Part shown: positions 27,361 through 35,057 of the stretch, piece by piece | Layout of the letters: every line of letters starts with the position of its first letter | Position numbering within the stretch: the first letter of the stretch is position 1 | NCBI GenBank assembly: GCA_964541615.1 | Contig: CAZIRA010000006.1 | Span: 1-45,200 of the forward strand | Origin: UPXZ01 sp964541615 | Lineage (GTDB): Bacteria; Bacteroidota; Bacteroidia; Bacteroidales; Paludibacteraceae | DNA length: 45,200 nt | Reading direction: 5' to 3' | Program-made: the position numbers and the translations under genes | Notes under the pieces: generated by a model | Databases searched by the model: none | The model's input: only the letters and a program-made list of their open reading frames with translations | What the model was told of the DNA's origin: nothing

Positions 27361-29007
27361 ATGCAACTTTCTGACAGAACATTGGGTGATTGGCTGGAAT
27401 TCTGGGCTGAAAAAACACCTGAAAAAGAATATATCGTCTATTCCGACCGTAACTTGCGGTTTACCTGGAAATACTTCAACGAACGTGTTGACAATATGGC
27501 TAAAGGCCTTATTTCCATCGGTGTTACGCGTGGTTCCAACGTTGGGATTTGGGCACAAAACGTCCCCGACTGGCTTACTTTCCTTTATGCTACCGCAAAA
27601 ATCGGAGCTGTAGCAGTGACGGTTAACACGAATTATAAGGAACATGAACTGGCATTTATCCTCGAAAATTCGGATATGCACACGCTGTGCCTTACCGATG
27701 GCATTCCCGGGAATGACTACACAGACGTGATTTACTCGCTCATTCCTGAATTGAAAACCACACAACGTGGGAAATTGGACAACAAAAAATTTCCAAAGCT
27801 GAAAAACGTGGTTTATATTGGTCAGGAAAAATACCGTGGAATGTACAACACGGCTGAAATCCTGCTACTTGGTAGCAATGTTGCAGACAAAGAATTTCTA
27901 AGGCTGAGAAATCTGACCGAATGTCAGGATGTGGTAAATATGCAGTACACATCGGGTACTACCGGTTTCCCGAAAGGCGTGATGCTGACACACCACAACA
28001 TTGCCAACAACGGCTATTTCACAGGTGTGCATATGAAATTTACGCCTGATGACAAATGTTGTATCTGCGTGCCTTTATTCCACTGTTTCGGAGTGGTGCT
28101 GGCTACCATGTGCTGTCTCACTCACGGAAGCACACAGGTGATGGTGGAGCGGTTTGACCCTCTGATTACACTGGCCTCTATACACAAAGAACGATGTACA
28201 GTGCTTCACGGAGTGCCTACCATGTTTATCGCCGAGCTGAATCACCCGATGTTTGAAGTGTTTGACATGAGCTCGCTCCGAACGGGAATCATGGCTGGTT
28301 CGCTTTGTCCGATTGAACTAATGAGGCAGGTGAACGAAAAAATGTTTATGGATATTACTAGCGTTTACGGGCTTACAGAAACTTCTCCCGGAATGACTCA
28401 AACCCGCATTGACGACACTTTTGAGGTGCGATGCTCAACCGTAGGAAGCGCTTTTGAACATGTAGAAGTGGTGGTTCTTGATCCTGCAGGGGAGGTTGTT
28501 CCCGATGGAGTGGAAGGTGAAATGTGCTGTCGCGGATACAATGTGATGAAAGGTTACTATAAAAATCCGGAAGCCACCGCGCAGGTAATTGATAAAAACG
28601 GATTTTTGCATTCAGGCGATTTAGGAGTAAAAGATGCCGATGGAAATTTCAGGATTACCGGAAGGATCAAAGATATGATCATCCGCGGTGGTGAAAATGT
28701 TTCGCCCAAAGAGGTGGAAGACTACCTCTACAAAATGCCTGAAATCAAAGATGTGCAGGTTGTGGCAGTTGCATCCAAAAGATACGGCGAAGATGTGGGA
28801 GCATTCGTCATTCTGAAAGACGGAATGGAGCTTACGCGCGAGCATGTGCGTGATTTCTGCAAAGATCATATTGCAAAATACAAAATCCCGCGCTATGTCT
28901 TTTTCATCAAAGAATTTCCAATGACCGGTAGCGGAAAAATCCAGAAATTCCGCTTGCGCGAAATGGCGGTTGAAATGTGTGAAGCACAGGGAATTGAGAT
29001 TGTTTAG
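27361..29007 (+). CDS. AMP-forming acyl-CoA synthetase (fatty acid-CoA ligase-like)
   Basis: A 548-residue ANL-superfamily ligase that activates a carboxylic acid as acyl-AMP and transfers it to CoA. Motifs are complete: P-loop YTSGTTGFPKG (about 197-207), VYGLTETSPG in the adenylate site, SGDLG and GRIKDMIIRGGENVSPKEVE around the hinge, and the C-terminal catalytic lysine in GSGKIQKF. Length and sequence resemble medium/long-chain acyl-CoA synthetases of Bacteroidales. It lacks a signal peptide and is cytoplasmic. It lies downstream of an XRE/cupin regulator and is followed by octameric microrepeats and a terminator. Chain-length preference cannot be read. Confidence 0.93.
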   Translation: MQLSDRTLGDWLEFWAEKTPEKEYIVYSDRNLRFTWKYFNERVDNMAKGLISIGVTRGSNVGIWAQNVPDWLTFLYATAKIGAVAVTVNTNYKEHELAFILENSDMHTLCLTDGIPGNDYTDVIYSLIPELKTTQRGKLDNKKFPKLKNVVYIGQEKYRGMYNTAEILLLGSNVADKEFLRLRNLTECQDVVNMQYTSGTTGFPKGVMLTHHNIANNGYFTGVHMKFTPDDKCCICVPLFHCFGVVLATMCCLTHGSTQVMVERFDPLITLASIHKERCTVLHGVPTMFIAELNHPMFEVFDMSSLRTGIMAGSLCPIELMRQVNEKMFMDITSVYGLTETSPGMTQTRIDDTFEVRCSTVGSAFEHVEVVVLDPAGEVVPDGVEGEMCCRGYNVMKGYYKNPEATAQVIDKNGFLHSGDLGVKDADGNFRITGRIKDMIIRGGENVSPKEVEDYLYKMPEIKDVQVVAVASKRYGEDVGAFVILKDGMELTREHVRDFCKDHIAKYKIPRYVFFIKEFPMTGSGKIQKFRLREMAVEMCEAQGIEIV

Positions 29008-29012
29008 GAACT

Positions 29013-29044
29013 GGATATTCGGTTGTTCTGATGTTTGGATGTTC
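29013..29044. repeat. Four degenerate octamer repeats
   Basis: GGATATTC, GGTTGTTC, TGATGTTT and GGATGTTC lie head to tail from five bases after the ligase stop codon. The 8-bp period is exact although the units have diverged. Confidence 0.6.
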
Positions 29045-29192
29045 AGAAGTCATAAAGTCGCTCAACGAGTATCTGACATAACAACTAAAAGAAATGATAA
29101 TATTTGCGCTTTTAGTTCAATTCTGAACTCGGTGCGAGACAAACTGGAATGAGAATTAGGGTGAAGTTGGATGATTGATGCTGGATACACGA

Positions 29193-29213
29193 ACTTGAAA
29201 CCCGAAACTTAAA
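29193..29213. repeat. Three degenerate heptamer repeats
   Basis: ACTTGAA, ACCCGAA and ACTTAAA in tandem, immediately before (and running into) the terminator hairpin at 29211. Confidence 0.55.
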
Positions 29214-29246
29214 AATAAATGCAGGATAATTCCTGCATTTATTTTT
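29211..29246 (+). terminator. Intrinsic terminator between acyl-CoA ligase and methyltransferase genes
   Basis: A perfect 16-bp stem (29211-29226 with 29231-29246), TAAT loop, AT-rich base and a following T-run. The symmetric A/T flanks would allow function in either direction. Confidence 0.9.
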
Positions 29247-29264
29247 TTCATTCATATATATTGT

Positions 29265-29272
29265 TATTTTTG
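29265..29272 (+). promoter_or_regulatory. -7 box for the methyltransferase gene
   Basis: TATTTTTG, exact TAnnTTTG, only 14 bases before the ATG at 29287. Transcription would start near 29279, leaving a nearly leaderless mRNA. Confidence 0.55.
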
Positions 29273-29286
29273 TAAAAAAATACGAT

Positions 29287-30069
29287 ATGAGAAAAAAAAT
29301 CCGCTACGCATACAAGTACACCCGCCATGCCCTGAAAGCAAAGCACACAAAAGGACACGGAATCCATTCGCCTTACCTGTATCGTTTTACACAGAATGCA
29401 GTTTATGAGAAAAATCCGTTCTATCTTTTCAATAGCATCGAGGCACTGCGCGAAAGTCTGAAATATGACGACCGGACGATAGCGATGGAGGATTTCGGTA
29501 CAGGCGGAAACAGGGAAATCCGCGTGCGGGACATTGCAAAATCGTCGTTGAAGCGGACTCGATTGGCACAGCTGTTGTATCGTGTGGTGAACTTTACAAA
29601 TGCAAAAAACGTACTCGAACTTGGAACTTCACTGGGAATTACGACTGCATATTTAAGCTCGCCTTCAGCGGAAATAAAGTGCATCAGCTTGGAAGGTAGC
29701 TCTGCTGTGGCCGAGATTGCCCGTGAAAATTTTGAAAAACTGGAAATCAGCAATGCTGAAATTGTTGTAGGAAATATCGATGAAACGCTTGCACCAGCAC
29801 TCTCGGAACTTGGAAAAGTGGATGTGGTATTTTTTGATGCGAATCATCGGAAAGAGCCGGTTTTGAAATATTTTTCCCAATGTTTAGAACATATTCACCC
29901 CGAATCCGTTTTCATTTTTGACGATATACATTGGTCGTCCGAAATGGAAAAAGCGTGGTGCACTATCAGAAAACACGAAAGAGTTACTGCCACGATTGAT
30001 CTATTTGAACTGGGAATCGTATTTTTCAATAAAAGTTTCCCGAAGAAAAACTATAAAATGGTACTGTAA
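29287..30069 (+). CDS. Class I SAM-dependent methyltransferase (O-methyltransferase-like)
   Basis: A 260-residue cytoplasmic protein with a basic N-terminus (RYAYKYTRHALKAKHTKGHG) and a Rossmann methyltransferase core from about 100. The SAM-binding motif I is VLELGTSLGITTAYLSS, an acidic residue follows strand 2 (ISLEGSS), and VDVVFFDANH plus FIFDDIHWS resemble the class I O-methyltransferase (COMT-like) arrangement. The HGIHSPYLYRF segment near the N-terminus recurs in Bacteroidetes orthologues as I recall. The substrate is unknown. It is probably monocistronic: a terminator lies in front and microrepeats behind. Confidence 0.85.
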   Translation: MRKKIRYAYKYTRHALKAKHTKGHGIHSPYLYRFTQNAVYEKNPFYLFNSIEALRESLKYDDRTIAMEDFGTGGNREIRVRDIAKSSLKRTRLAQLLYRVVNFTNAKNVLELGTSLGITTAYLSSPSAEIKCISLEGSSAVAEIARENFEKLEISNAEIVVGNIDETLAPALSELGKVDVVFFDANHRKEPVLKYFSQCLEHIHPESVFIFDDIHWSSEMEKAWCTIRKHERVTATIDLFELGIVFFNKSFPKKNYKMVL

Positions 30070-30073
30070 GAAA

Positions 30074-30132
30074 AGACCGAAGACGGAAGACGGATGACGG
30101 ATGTCTAGCTATTCAATTGTAAATTGTAAATT
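30074..30132. repeat. Two adjacent heptameric microrepeat tracts upstream of the adenosyltransferase gene
   Basis: AGACCGA, AGACGGA, AGACGGA, TGACGGA at 30074-30101, then AATTGTA twice plus AATT at 30115-30132. Different unit sequences share the same 7-bp period. Confidence 0.65.
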
Positions 30133-30152
30133 AAAAAATCGTAAATTAATTA

Positions 30153-30704
30153 ATGAAATTATATACTAAAACCGGCGATAAAGGCACCACGGGACTGATT
30201 GGAGGCACTCGTGTAAGCAAAGCTGATGCGAGACTTGAAGCTTACGGAACGGTGGATGAACTAAATGCTCAGATTGGTGTTTTGGTATCTTTGGGCTTGG
30301 CTGATGAGCATACCGGATTTTTGCAGAATATGCAGAATCTGCTTTTCACCGTTGGCTCCAACTTAGCGACTGATACCAGCAAGACAGATTACAGGCACGC
30401 TTCGGTGATGAAAGATGAGTACATCACGGCAGTTGAGCGTGAAATTGACCGGTTGGATGAGAATCTGGCTCCGCTAGAGCAGTTCATCATTCCGGGAGGA
30501 TCGCCCAAATCTGCCCAGTGCCACGTGTGCCGTACGGTTTCACGCCGTGCCGAACGCAGAATTATTGAAATGAATGCTCTTTACCCTGTTGACAATAAGG
30601 TGGTTGTTTATGTGAATAGATTGTCGGATTATTTCTTCGCATTGTCGCGTGCTTTGTTAAAAGTCGATAATATTAAAGAAATATCGTGGAAACAGCCTGA
30701 ATGA
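30153..30704 (+). CDS. Cob(I)alamin adenosyltransferase, PduO type
   Basis: A 183-residue ATP:cob(I)alamin adenosyltransferase that makes adenosylcobalamin. The N-terminal ATP site TKTGDKGTTGLIGG is intact, followed by VSKADARLEAYGTVDELNAQIG. The C-terminal conserved segment GGSPKSAQCHVCRTVSRRAERR forms the cobalamin/ATP pocket. Length is normal for the PduO single-domain form. Adenosylcobalamin is needed by methylmalonyl-CoA mutase in the succinate-to-propionate route, which matches the MmdA-type gene at 42860 functionally although it is not linked. No signal peptide; homotrimer expected from the family. Confidence 0.94.
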   Translation: MKLYTKTGDKGTTGLIGGTRVSKADARLEAYGTVDELNAQIGVLVSLGLADEHTGFLQNMQNLLFTVGSNLATDTSKTDYRHASVMKDEYITAVEREIDRLDENLAPLEQFIIPGGSPKSAQCHVCRTVSRRAERRIIEMNALYPVDNKVVVYVNRLSDYFFALSRALLKVDNIKEISWKQPE

Positions 30705-30717
30705 CAAATATATTTTA

Positions 30718-30725
30718 TATTTTTG
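30718..30725 (+). promoter_or_regulatory. -7 box for the DUF2795 gene
   Basis: TATTTTTG, exact TAnnTTTG, 59 bases before the start codon at 30785. Confidence 0.5.
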
Positions 30726-30784
30726 CACTCCTTTTATGAAAACTGACGAAAATTGATTGTTTAACCTATATATTTTTTTTAACG

Positions 30785-31006
30785 ATGTATTGGACATTAG
30801 AACTGGCTTCAAAGATAGAAGATGCCCCATGGCCAGCAACAAAAGACGAATTGATTGACTATGCCATTCGTTCCGGCGCACCGCTAGAAGTGATCGAAAA
30901 TCTTCAAGAAATTGAAGATGAAGGAGAAATTTACGAGACAATCGAGGACATATGGCCCGATTATCCAAGTAAAGAAGATTTTTTCTTTAACGAAGAAGAG
31001 TATTAA
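30785..31006 (+). CDS. Small acidic DUF2795-family protein
   Basis: A 73-residue protein, strongly acidic towards the C-terminus (EDIWPDYPSKEDFFFNEEEY). The pattern WPATKDELIDYAIRSGAPLEVIENLQEI matches the DUF2795 family, widespread in Bacteroidetes and of unknown function. It has its own promoter and is followed by hairpins, so it is likely a short monocistronic mRNA. The ORF is short but its amphipathic pattern and family match make it real. Confidence 0.85.
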   Translation: MYWTLELASKIEDAPWPATKDELIDYAIRSGAPLEVIENLQEIEDEGEIYETIEDIWPDYPSKEDFFFNEEEY

Positions 31007-31021
31007 TACTCGCTTTTTTAA

Positions 31022-31115
31022 GGTGGTAAAAAACCACCATTAACGGCAGAAAATAGTATTGCCGATAAAAATATTAAGAACGGCTGTTGCGTAGATTATC
31101 TAACGCACAGCCGTT
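31022..31115 (+). terminator. Tandem hairpins after the DUF2795 gene
   Basis: First a 6-bp GGTGGT/ACCACC hairpin (31022-31038). Then a longer one (31079-31115) pairs AACGGCTGT with ACAGCCGTT, with an inner GCGT/ACGC stem offset by single-base bulges. The T-tract after the second is interrupted (TTTGTGGTTTT), so termination is likely rather than certain. Confidence 0.55.
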
Positions 31116-31257
31116 TGTGGTTTTAAAAATACAGGTTTGAACCCTTTTTTCTGATTTAAAACAGCTGAAAAATGGTACAAAATAACGTATTGATACAATT
31201 TTTTGAAAAATTCATAGTTTATCCTTTTGAACTAAACGATTAGAAATTATTCAGAGA

Positions 31258-32238
31258 ATGACACGATTCATAGAAAATATCAGGAAGAAATGCCTTTTGG
31301 CGTTGCTGTTTTCTATGTTTTCGGTGCCCGTTGCATTTTCGCAGTTTGAAGCGCAACTGAGCCAGTACATGTTCCACATACCCACATTCAATCCTGCTTC
31401 AATTGCCGAAAATGGGATGATCAACGTCACCGGACAGCACCGCATCCAGTGGGCAGGCATTCCCGGAGCGCCGCAAACCACCTATTTCTCGATCAATACT
31501 CCGTTGAAAATCAGCAATAAAGTTACAAACGGACTCGGTATCAAGTTTTTGAACGATAAAATCGGAGCTTTTTCCAATCAATCGGCTCACCTTCAATATG
31601 CTTTCAAGAGAAAATTTGGAAACAATACGCTGAGCTTCGGTGCCGATATCGGGTTTGTGAGCGTCAGTTTTATATCAGACAGCATCCGTAATGCGGAGAT
31701 TAATTCAGATTTCCACGACTTTCTGGGCGATGCAGTAATTCCTACAGCTGATGAAACCGGAATGAATCTGGATCTCTCGTTTGGTGCATTTTATTCAGCA
31801 CAAAAATACTATCTCGGAATTTCTTACGTTCATTTAAATGCTCCACGCATAAAGCTCAACGACGAACGCACGCAGTTCAACGTGAAGGGAGTTCTTTATG
31901 CCACAGGAGGTTACGATCTTTCTTTCAAAGATCCGAAGTGGAAGCTTCGTTCGTCCGGTCTCGTCAAAAGTGATTTCGTGTCGTGGCAGGCCGAATTATC
32001 GTCACGCCTGGAATATGACCAGCGTTTTTGGGGCGGATTATCGTACCGCTACCAGGACGCCGCGGTGGTGTTTGCCGGCTTGAATATCATGTCCGGACTG
32101 ACCATCGGTTATGCATACGATCTGCCTGCAGGAAGGCATCTTGGACCGAGTTCAGGTTCTCATGAAGTGTTGATTTCGTATAGTTTTGTCTTTGATATGG
32201 GAAACAACAGCAGGTACAAGAGCATCCGTATCTTATAA
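31258..32238 (+). CDS. PorP/SprF-family type IX secretion system outer membrane protein
   Basis: A 326-residue outer membrane protein of the PorP/SprF family. Signal peptide ends near 29 (VAFSQ), followed by the family opening FEAQLSQYMFHIPTFNPA and alternating beta strands of a barrel, with YLGISYVHLN and WGGLSYRYQDAAVVFAGLN as family-type segments. It directly precedes gldK-gldL-gldM-gldN in the same orientation, matching the porP-porKLMN order of Porphyromonas gingivalis. PorP is an outer-membrane part of the type IX machinery, while SprF paralogues escort single cargo proteins; the operon position favours the PorP role. Homologues within the genome are likely. Confidence 0.9.
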   Translation: MTRFIENIRKKCLLALLFSMFSVPVAFSQFEAQLSQYMFHIPTFNPASIAENGMINVTGQHRIQWAGIPGAPQTTYFSINTPLKISNKVTNGLGIKFLNDKIGAFSNQSAHLQYAFKRKFGNNTLSFGADIGFVSVSFISDSIRNAEINSDFHDFLGDAVIPTADETGMNLDLSFGAFYSAQKYYLGISYVHLNAPRIKLNDERTQFNVKGVLYATGGYDLSFKDPKWKLRSSGLVKSDFVSWQAELSSRLEYDQRFWGGLSYRYQDAAVVFAGLNIMSGLTIGYAYDLPAGRHLGPSSGSHEVLISYSFVFDMGNNSRYKSIRIL

Positions 32239-32315
32239 AATATTGCCGGAGCTTTTTGCAGGAAGACTGCTGATAAAAAATAATTTACATATTTATTCGT
32301 TTATATAAAAAATCA

Positions 32316-32352
32316 AGTCTGATAGTCTATTCTCTAAAAGTCTGACAGCCTA
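32316..32352. repeat. Degenerate heptamer-like microrepeats upstream of gldK
   Basis: AGTCTGA, TAGTCTA, TTCTCTA, then AAAGTCTGA and CAGCCTA lie in tandem directly before the gldK start. Spacing is mostly 7 bp with one longer unit. Confidence 0.5.
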
Positions 32353-32358
32353 GAAAAT

Positions 32359-33726
32359 ATGAGAAAAATTCTGCCTATAATATTAGTTTCCGTTCTGCTG
32401 GTTTCTTGTAACAAACCGACGGGACAATTGGTTGGAACAGGTAATAAAGGCCGTTTCAGCGATGCGAATCCATACGGAATGGTCTATGTAAAAGGAGGCT
32501 CATTCACCATGGGTCCCAATGATGAAACCTTGATGGGAGGCGTAAATGAGCGTCCGATGAAGGTTACGCTGAACTCGTTCTGGATGGACGATACCGAAAT
32601 TACCAACGACGAATACAAGCAGTTTGTAAACTGGGTAAAAGATTCGCTGGCGTTACGCATGCTGGTTGTTGCCGGACGCGATGAATTCCGACGTCCGTTA
32701 AAAGGAGATGTGGACGAAGCTTCGCCCGAAGAAGCCCTGTTGAACTGGAAATCAAAAATTCCCTGGAATTCCAAAGACGAAGAAGTGCAGGATATCCTCA
32801 GCTCGCTTTATTACAAAGAAGGCAATGCACTCAACGGTGAGAAAGAGCTTGATCCAAGCAAATTGCGCTATGTATATCAATGGTATGACTTCCACCAATC
32901 TACCCTTCCTGCCAATCGTTTTGATGTAAGAACGGGAACATTCCCTGCAGGGGCAGTGGTTCGTCGCGACAGCGGATACGTGGATGAAAGCGGTATGATG
33001 AGAAATGAAACCATCACGCGTCCTTTGACTTCACGCAGTGATTTCTTTTCCAGCAAAATTGTCAATATCTATCCTGATACCGCTGCCTGGATGCGCGATT
33101 TTCAATACACGTACAACGATCCGAAGATGAGGATGTATTTCTCGCACGGGGCTTATTCACAATATCCGGTTGTAGGTGTGACATGGGAGCAGGCACAAGC
33201 ATTTGCCAACTGGCGCACGAAGCTTTATTTCGGCACCAACCTGACCAAAGGCGAAGAATTCCGCCTGCCGACCGAAGCTGAATGGGAATACGCAGCCCGT
33301 GGCGGTCGTGAATTGGCACTTTATCCTTGGGGAGGAAACTATGTAAGAGACTCAAAAGGATGTTATTTAGCCAATTTCAAACCTGCGAGAGCCGGTTTTG
33401 GAAATGATTCAGGCGATGCTACAATGAAAGTAGGCTCTTTTGCACCGAATAACTACGGACTTTACGATATGGCAGGCAATGTGGCCGAATGGACTTCCAC
33501 TGCTTATGGTGGTGCCAACAACCTGGTAGTTTCTGAAATCAATCCGAATTACCAGTACAACGCTAAAAACGATGATCCTGCCATCCTCAAACGAAAAGTG
33601 GTAAAAGGCGGATCTTGGAAGGACATTGCCTACTACCTGCAATGCGGAGTAAAAACATATCAGTATCAAAACGAAAGCCGTCCGTACATCGGATTCCGAT
33701 GCGTTCGAAGCTATGTGGGCGACTAG
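32359..33726 (+). CDS. gldK: Type IX secretion lipoprotein GldK/PorK
   Basis: A 455-residue lipoprotein with lipobox LVSC (C17), so anchored in the outer membrane facing the periplasm. From about 38 to the end it is a formylglycine-generating-enzyme (FGE-sulfatase) fold: MVYVKGGSFTMG, WMDDTEITNDEYKQF, RLPTEAEWEYAARGG, GLYDMAGNVAEW and VVKGGSWKD. In GldK/PorK this fold is structural; the protein forms a large ring with GldN/PorN beneath the outer membrane. A long insert at about 100-235 within the FGE fold is usual for GldK. The next gene is gldL, 111 bases away. Call supported by sequence and gene order. Confidence 0.96.
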   Translation: MRKILPIILVSVLLVSCNKPTGQLVGTGNKGRFSDANPYGMVYVKGGSFTMGPNDETLMGGVNERPMKVTLNSFWMDDTEITNDEYKQFVNWVKDSLALRMLVVAGRDEFRRPLKGDVDEASPEEALLNWKSKIPWNSKDEEVQDILSSLYYKEGNALNGEKELDPSKLRYVYQWYDFHQSTLPANRFDVRTGTFPAGAVVRRDSGYVDESGMMRNETITRPLTSRSDFFSSKIVNIYPDTAAWMRDFQYTYNDPKMRMYFSHGAYSQYPVVGVTWEQAQAFANWRTKLYFGTNLTKGEEFRLPTEAEWEYAARGGRELALYPWGGNYVRDSKGCYLANFKPARAGFGNDSGDATMKVGSFAPNNYGLYDMAGNVAEWTSTAYGGANNLVVSEINPNYQYNAKNDDPAILKRKVVKGGSWKDIAYYLQCGVKTYQYQNESRPYIGFRCVRSYVGD

Positions 33727-33735
33727 GATTATTTT

Positions 33736-33830
33736 AAGATTTATGATTTAATAATTTACGATTGGGAAATTTTGTTTAGCAGTAAAGAAATCTGCACTAA
33801 TTAACCAATCAACAATTCAACTTATTAACC
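33736..33830. repeat. Degenerate microrepeats in the gldK-gldL spacer
   Basis: AAGATTT, ATGATTT, AATAATTT, ACGATTG (33736-33764) and TTAACCA, ATCAACA, ATTCAAC, TTATTAACC (33801-33830) occupy most of the spacer. The periodicity is looser than in the other tracts. Confidence 0.4.
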
Positions 33831-33837
33831 AAAATTA

Positions 33838-34920
33838 ATGAAACTAAGAAAACCAGACAGCAAATTCTACCGTTGGTGGAATTCATATAGCGGTAGAAGA
33901 ATTATTTCTGCTGCGTACAGCTTGGGCGCATCGATTGTGATCATGGGAGCCATGTTCAAGATTCTGCACCTTCCTGTCGGAAATATCATGCTCGGTGTGG
34001 GTATGACCGTAGAATCCATCATTTTTGCGCTGGGTATTTTTGATAAACCGTACAGAGAGTATGATTGGAGCAAAATATTCAATTTCAAAACAGAAGATGG
34101 CGAGCGTTTGGATACTTCCAATATCACATCGGCTTTATCCGGTGGCGGATCATTCCCTACGGGAATATTCAGGCAGGGCGACGAAGTATCATCGGCTGAT
34201 TTCCAAACTGCAGAAGGCGGCACAGAAGGTCAGGCAGTTCATCACGGCGGAGGAGTCGGTGGTGGTACTATCATCATCGGTGGAGCCGGAAGCGGAGTTG
34301 GTTCGGGCGTAAGTGCAGAAGGAGGTACAGTGGTTGCAGGTGATGGCTCAGGAGCGCATGCTTTCAATGGCTTATTGGCTGAGGATGATGTGATGAAATT
34401 AAGCGAAGGAATTAAAAACCTTTCTGCAACAGCAGAAAATCTTCAAATTTTGGCCAATCTCGCCGTAGCAGCAAATGGTTTGGCGAAAAACATCGAAACA
34501 GCATCTGAAACTGCTGCCAATTTTGCTGATACACAGCAGAAATTAAACTCAACAGCCGAAACATTGGCGTCTTCTTACCAAAATGTTAATTCTGAAATGG
34601 ATCAGGTGGTGAGCAGTACCAGAAGTTATTCAGGCAATGTAGAAACCATCAATCGCAGCATTGCGTCCATCAATTCCATTTACGAAATACAGCTTCGACA
34701 CATCCAGTCACAGACAGAAAGCCTCAGTCAGCAGGCCGAAGCTATCCGCAAAGCGGCAGAAAACGTGGACGGAGTAGCCAACGACATGGACAAGATGAAA
34801 GAAGCCGCAACAGTGGCTCAGCACGAAAGCCAGCGTTACCAGGCCGCTACCCGAAAACTAGCCAAACAGGTAGAAGACCTGAACGCTGTGTACGGAAATA
34901 TGCTGAATGCGTTGAGTTAA
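33838..34920 (+). CDS. gldL: Type IX secretion inner membrane motor protein GldL/PorL
   Basis: A 360-residue inner-membrane protein that with GldM forms the proton-driven motor of type IX secretion. Two transmembrane helices (about 22-43 and 47-68) enclose the turn KILHLP. The second carries E59 (MTVESIIF), the position of the essential proton-pathway glutamate reported for PorL. The cytoplasmic part is long: a Gly/Ser-rich tract at about 126-178 (HHGGGVGGGT, GSGVGSGVSAEGG), then an alpha-helical coiled coil to the end with many Q/E/A heptads. Flavobacterial GldL is only about 215 residues, so the glycine linker and long coil are extra relative to that model. The next gene is gldM. Confidence 0.95.
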   Translation: MKLRKPDSKFYRWWNSYSGRRIISAAYSLGASIVIMGAMFKILHLPVGNIMLGVGMTVESIIFALGIFDKPYREYDWSKIFNFKTEDGERLDTSNITSALSGGGSFPTGIFRQGDEVSSADFQTAEGGTEGQAVHHGGGVGGGTIIIGGAGSGVGSGVSAEGGTVVAGDGSGAHAFNGLLAEDDVMKLSEGIKNLSATAENLQILANLAVAANGLAKNIETASETAANFADTQQKLNSTAETLASSYQNVNSEMDQVVSSTRSYSGNVETINRSIASINSIYEIQLRHIQSQTESLSQQAEAIRKAAENVDGVANDMDKMKEAATVAQHESQRYQAATRKLAKQVEDLNAVYGNMLNALS

Positions 34921-35013
34921 CAGCTCTCAAGATTCCTCCGTCAGCTGACAAGGATTTAAAAGAGCGCATGATTTTCTTTTTTTAATAATAAATTTAATTT
35001 CCGCACTCACTAA

Positions 35014-35047
35014 AGTCTCCCCTTGAGGGGGAGATTTAGAGGGGGCT
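35014..35047. repeat. G/C-rich intergenic repeat with hairpin just before gldM
   Basis: The element starts AGTCTCC and ends GGGGGCT, 10 bases before the gldM ATG. Inside it TCTCCCC (35016-35022) pairs with GGGGAGA (35028-35034). It resembles, in reverse complement, the element at 36593-36614 beyond gldM. Confidence 0.65.
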
Positions 35048-35057
35048 AACTAATAAG

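Noticed and set aside
27199..30132. Microrepeat tracts considered as a CRISPR array
   Set aside because: Units are 7-8 bp, contiguous without spacers, and no cas gene is near.
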